Shown here one piece after another: positions 59,862 to 64,000 of a DNA stretch of 64,000 bases. The notes under the pieces are model-generated. The model was not told the origin of the DNA. It saw only the letters and a list, made by a program, of their open reading frames with translations, and made no database searches. The position numbers and the translations under genes are program-made. Within the stretch, counting starts at the first letter, position 1; each line of letters begins with the position of its first letter. Source of the stretch: Congeria kusceri (Eukaryota > Mollusca > Bivalvia > Myida > Dreissenidae); NCBI GenBank assembly GCA_027627225.1, contig CM051025.1:70902069-70966068 (forward strand). Reading direction: 5' to 3'.

Positions 59862-62840
59862 CTAGGTAATGGGTATTGGGTATTGGGTATTCAATATCTT
59901 GCCAGCCTCCAGTACCCAGCTCGGTATTGGGTATTTAAAATCTACCGAATATCGAGCCAGGGCTGAATACGTACCTAGGTATTGGGTATTCGCGAAATAC
60001 ATGATGGCGAATATCTAGCCAGCCTCCAATACCAAGCTCGGTATTGGGTATTCAAAATATACCGAATATCGAGCCAGGGATAAATACGTAGCTGGGTATT
60101 GGTTATTCTCGAAATACATGATGCCGAATATCTAGCCAGCACCCAATACCCAGCTCGGTATTTGGTATTCAAAATATACCGAATATCGAGCCAGGGATGA
60201 ATACCTAGCTGGGTATTTGAGATTCGCGACATACATGAAGGCGAATATCTAGCCAGCACCCAATACCCAGCTCGGTATTCGGTATTCAAAATATACCGAA
60301 TATCGAGCCAGGGATGAATACCTAGCTGGGTATTGGTTATTCGCGAAATACATGATGCCGAATATCTAGCCAGCACCCAATACCCAGCTCGGTATTGGGT
60401 ATTCAAAATATACCGAATATAGAGCCAGGGATGAATACCTAGCTGGGTATTGGGTATTCGCGAAATACATTATGGCGAATATATAGCCAGCCTCCAATAC
60501 CCAGCTCGGTATTCGGTATTCAAAATATACCGAATATCGAGCCAGGGATGAATACCTAGCTGGGTATTGGGTATTCGCGAAATACATGATGGCGAATATC
60601 TAGCCAGCCTCCAATACCCAGCTCGGTATTGAGTATTCAAAATATAACGAATATCGAGCCAGGGATGAATACCTAGCTGGGTATTGGGTATTCGCGAAAT
60701 ACTTGATGGCGAATATCTAGCCAGCCTCCAATACCAAGCTTCGTATTCGGTATTCAAAATATACCGAATATCGAGCCAGGGATGAATACGTAGCTGGGTA
60801 TTGGGTATTCGCGAAATACATTATGGCGAATATCTAGCCAGCCTCCAATACCCAGCTCGGTATTCGGTATTCAAAATATACCGAATATCGAGCCATGGAT
60901 GAATACCCAGCTGGGTATTGGGTATTAGCGAAATACATGATGGCGAATATCTAGCCAGCCTCCAATACCCAGCTCGGTATTGTGTATTCAAAACATACCG
61001 AATATCGAGCCAGGGATGAATACCCAGCTGGATATTAGGTATTCGAGAAAACTCGTGATAGCGTACATCCAGACAGACTCCAATACCCTGCTCGATATTG
61101 TGTATTCAAATATACCGAATATCGAGCCAGGGATGAATACCCAGCTGGGTATTGGGTCTTCGAGAAAATACATAATAGCGTACACCTAGACAGACTCCAA
61201 TAGCCAGCTCGGTATTGTGTATTCAAAATGTATCGAATATCGAGCCAGTGATGAATACCCAGCTGGGTATTGGGTATTCGAGAAAAGACATAATAGCGTA
61301 CATCCAGACAGACTCCAATAGCCAGCTCGGTATTGTGTATTCAAAACATACCGAATATCGAGCCAGGGATGAATACCCAGCTGGGTATTGGGTATTCGAG
61401 AAAATTCAGGATAGAGTACATCCAGAAAGACTCCAATACTCAACTCGAAATTGTGTATTCAAAACATACCGAATATCGACCCAGGGATGAATACCTAGTT
61501 GGGTATTGTGCATTCGCGAAATATATGATGGCGAATATCTAGCCAGCACCCAATACCCAGCTCGGTATTGGGTATTCAAAATATACGGAATATCTAGCCA
61601 GGGATGAATACCTAGCTGGTTATTGGGTATTCGCGAAATACATGATGGCAAATATCTAGCCAGCCTCCAAATGCCCAGCTCTGTATTCGGTATTCAAAAC
61701 ATACCGAATATCGTGCCAGGGATGAATACCCAGCTTGATATTGGGTATTCGAAAAAAATAATGATAGCGTACATCCAGACAGACCTCAATACCCAGCTCG
61801 GTATTGGGTATTCAAAATATACCGAATATCGAGCCAGGGATGAATACCTAGCTGGGTATTGGGTATTCGCGAAATACATTATGCGAATATCTAGCCAGCA
61901 CCCAATACCCAGCTCGGTATTGGGGTTTCAAAATATAACCAATATCGAGGCAGGGATGAATACCTAGCTGGGTATTGGGTTTTCGCGAAATACATAATGC
62001 GAATATCTAGCCAGCACCCAATACCCAGCTCGGTATTCAGAATTTAACGAATATCGAGCCAGGGATGAATACCTAGCTGGGTATTGGGTATTCGCTTAAT
62101 ACATGATGGCGAATATCTAGCCAGCCTCCAATACCCAGCTCGGTATTGGGTATTCAAAACATACCGAATATCGAGCCAGGGATGAATACCTAGCTAGGTG
62201 TTGGTCATTCGAGAAAATTCACGAAAGCGTACATCCAGACAGACTCCAATACCCAACTCGGTATTGTGTATTAAAAACATACCGAATATCGAGCCAGGGA
62301 TGAATACCTAGCTGGGTATTGGGTTTTCGCGAAAATTCATGATAGCATACATCCAGACAGACTCCAATACCCAGCTCGGTATTGTGCATTCAAGATGTAC
62401 CGAATATCGAGCCAGGGATGAATAAACAGGTTGGGTATTGGGTTTTCAAGAAATACATGATGGCGAATATCTAGCCAACCTCCAGTACCCAGCTCGGTAT
62501 TGGGGATTCAAAATATACCGAATATCGAGGCAGGGATGAATACCTAGCTGGGTATTGTGTATTCAAGAAATACATGATTGTGAATATCTAGCCAGCCTCC
62601 AATACCCAGCTCGGTATTGGGGATTCAAAATATACCGAATATTTAGCCAGGGATAAATACATAGCTGTGTAGTGGGTATTTGCTAAATACATGATAGAGT
62701 ACATCTAGTCAGACTCCAAAACCCAACTTACCCAGTTCGGTATTCGGCATGATAACTATTATCCAGCCAGCCTCTAGTAGCCAGTTTGGTATTAGGTATT
62801 CGAACTACATGAGTAGCCAATATCTAGCCAGGGATGAGTA
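59862..62840. repeat. 118-bp dimeric satellite, about 25 copies
   Basis: Units of about 118 bp, each made of two related ~59-bp halves: one with 'gaatatctagccagcctcca', one with 'gaatatcgagccagggatga', both followed by a 'taccNagctNggtattgggt' palindromic core. The right end (after about 62640) is most diverged. A sub-block, about 61030-61480 (and again 61740-61790, 62210-62390), carries the variant 'agcgtacatccagacagact'. Confidence 0.95.
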
Positions 62841-64000
62841 CCAAACTGGGTATTATGTATTTGCTAAAAGCGTGATCGAGAACATTGAGCAATATCGATA
62901 TCGGTATTGTTATTCAATGCATAGTGTGTATCGAGTTAAACATAAACACCCCGCTTGGTACTTTTAAATATCTGATAGTACTTAAACCGCTGTAAAATAC
63001 ATCTCCTTGCATCCCAGAATCTATAATTGCATTGGGGAGGGATCCCCGGACATGCCTGGATGCTGTGTAAGCTATTTTGGCTGTAACCCAGTGATTTGTC
63101 GCCTTTTCGCGCCGCCCCATTATAGTACAAATCAGATTCCATAGGATGCACATTTTTAAAGCAGACCTTAAATCGCTATTGTTCTCGTACGTTATAACAA
63201 TTTTTAACAGGGGTTTATATTGCTGATTGTATCGCTGCTACAGTATTCGCGCGCCAAAAAAACCCGAATACTCAGCTGCGTGTAGTTATATTTGTACATA
63301 GAATAAAACGAATTCAGCCTGTATGTCGATTTCATAGCTAGCTATATATACTTACAATACCCACCTAATAGTGAAATTCACAGACCTTTCCTGTTCGTAT
63401 AAGCTGCTTTTAGAACATGTGCCAATCAAAATTGCAGAACTACATGCTACAAACCCGCGGGTATCTTTTCTTGCTATCATGAGCTGCTTATCTGGACATT
63501 GCAAGACATTTGATAAATAAACTAACTTTCTCGCTTTAAATGTGTCTGCATGTAGTTTCTTTTTCAACAAGATTGACGTCACGTCTGATGTATTATATGC
63601 TTTTAAGTTTTGCCAAACTACCAAAACAAATGAGCAAATTCCTGACTAGAATATACCTTAAAGTCTGTGTCCATTTAAGAACAAACTCTTCTGTGATCCT
63701 TGCTACTTAAGCCGGTATTGCTTTGCAATTTTACTATTGCGACAATATATTTCAAGATAATGTATCAAATTGTATCGCTTATGAGCCGAAGCAAAACATT
63801 GGCTGGATTGGACAACTAACATCAGGATTATTTCCTTCAAGTTTAAGGACAAAATATCAGCGTTCGGAATAAGAAGGTTGGAATAATGCGTACGAAAAGG
63901 GGTTTAGGTGACACCATAAATATTTGCGTTGAGACAAGGGACATACTCGATACTGGTAACTTTTAAACGGAAGAAACATCATGATTTATAAATAGTATAG
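62841..64000. other. Right-hand edge, no gene recognised
   Basis: Minus-strand open frames of 70-90 codons at 62914-63153 and 63352-63624 have no recognised similarity. The GC content around 63000-63130 is higher than the surroundings, so an unrecognised exon or repeat is possible. Confidence 0.35.

Noticed and set aside
59975..60757. Open frames of 95-143 codons on both strands in the satellite
   Set aside because: Stop-poor satellite units; the frames change with small indels and occur on both strands, so no protein is implied.
62914..63153. Possible exon in the GC-richer patch (minus strand)
   Set aside because: No recognisable domain, and splice sites around it are not convincing; left as unassigned.

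Overview
The window is eukaryotic nuclear DNA: AT-rich, intron-rich and crowded with transposon remnants. The dispersed palindromic repeats (half-element near 'gtgcgtaaagtgtcgtcc'), the AACAAGAG-headed tandem-repeat elements and the two gene families suggest a bivalve mollusc, possibly a dreissenid mussel. That species guess rests on recall of repeat families, not on a search.

Two protein-coding genes were reconstructed exon by exon, both on the minus strand. (1) Positions 24275 to <1: a TRPC-family cation channel. Twelve exons were placed (about 553 residues: start codon, ankyrin repeats, TRP_2 domain, membrane segments up to the region before S4/S5). The pore and C-terminus lie off the left edge. 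(2) Positions 51044-36812: a complete SLC5/SGLT-type sodium-solute cotransporter, 15 exons and 654 codons plus stop, with every junction in phase. A full-length-looking SRP RNA (7SL) gene sits on the same strand inside its second intron (47421-47721).

Layout: 1-514 minisatellite against the last visible TRPC exon; 515-24275 TRPC gene, whose introns hold a tRNA-headed SINE, a 741-bp foldback MITE, a hAT-like MITE and a truncated LINE; 24276-36811 intergenic, with a 2.4-kb foldback, tandem copies of an ~860-bp element and a nested transposon; 36812-51044 SLC5 gene with 7SL; 51045-64000 upstream intergenic DNA with minisatellites, a second dead LINE and a 3-kb satellite of 118-bp dimers.

The most unusual signal is that three minisatellites start exactly at exon-intron junctions. 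In the two SLC5 cases the repeat unit is the splice site itself: about 19 copies of a 3' splice site in the intron before exon 10, and about 56 copies of a 5' splice site in the intron after exon 5. A 13-bp duplication of a donor at exon 13 looks like the first step of the same process. Two introns (one per gene) need GC rather than GT donors, and one of these is the intron with the amplified 3' splice site. These points come from reading the sequence; transcript evidence is needed to confirm splicing.
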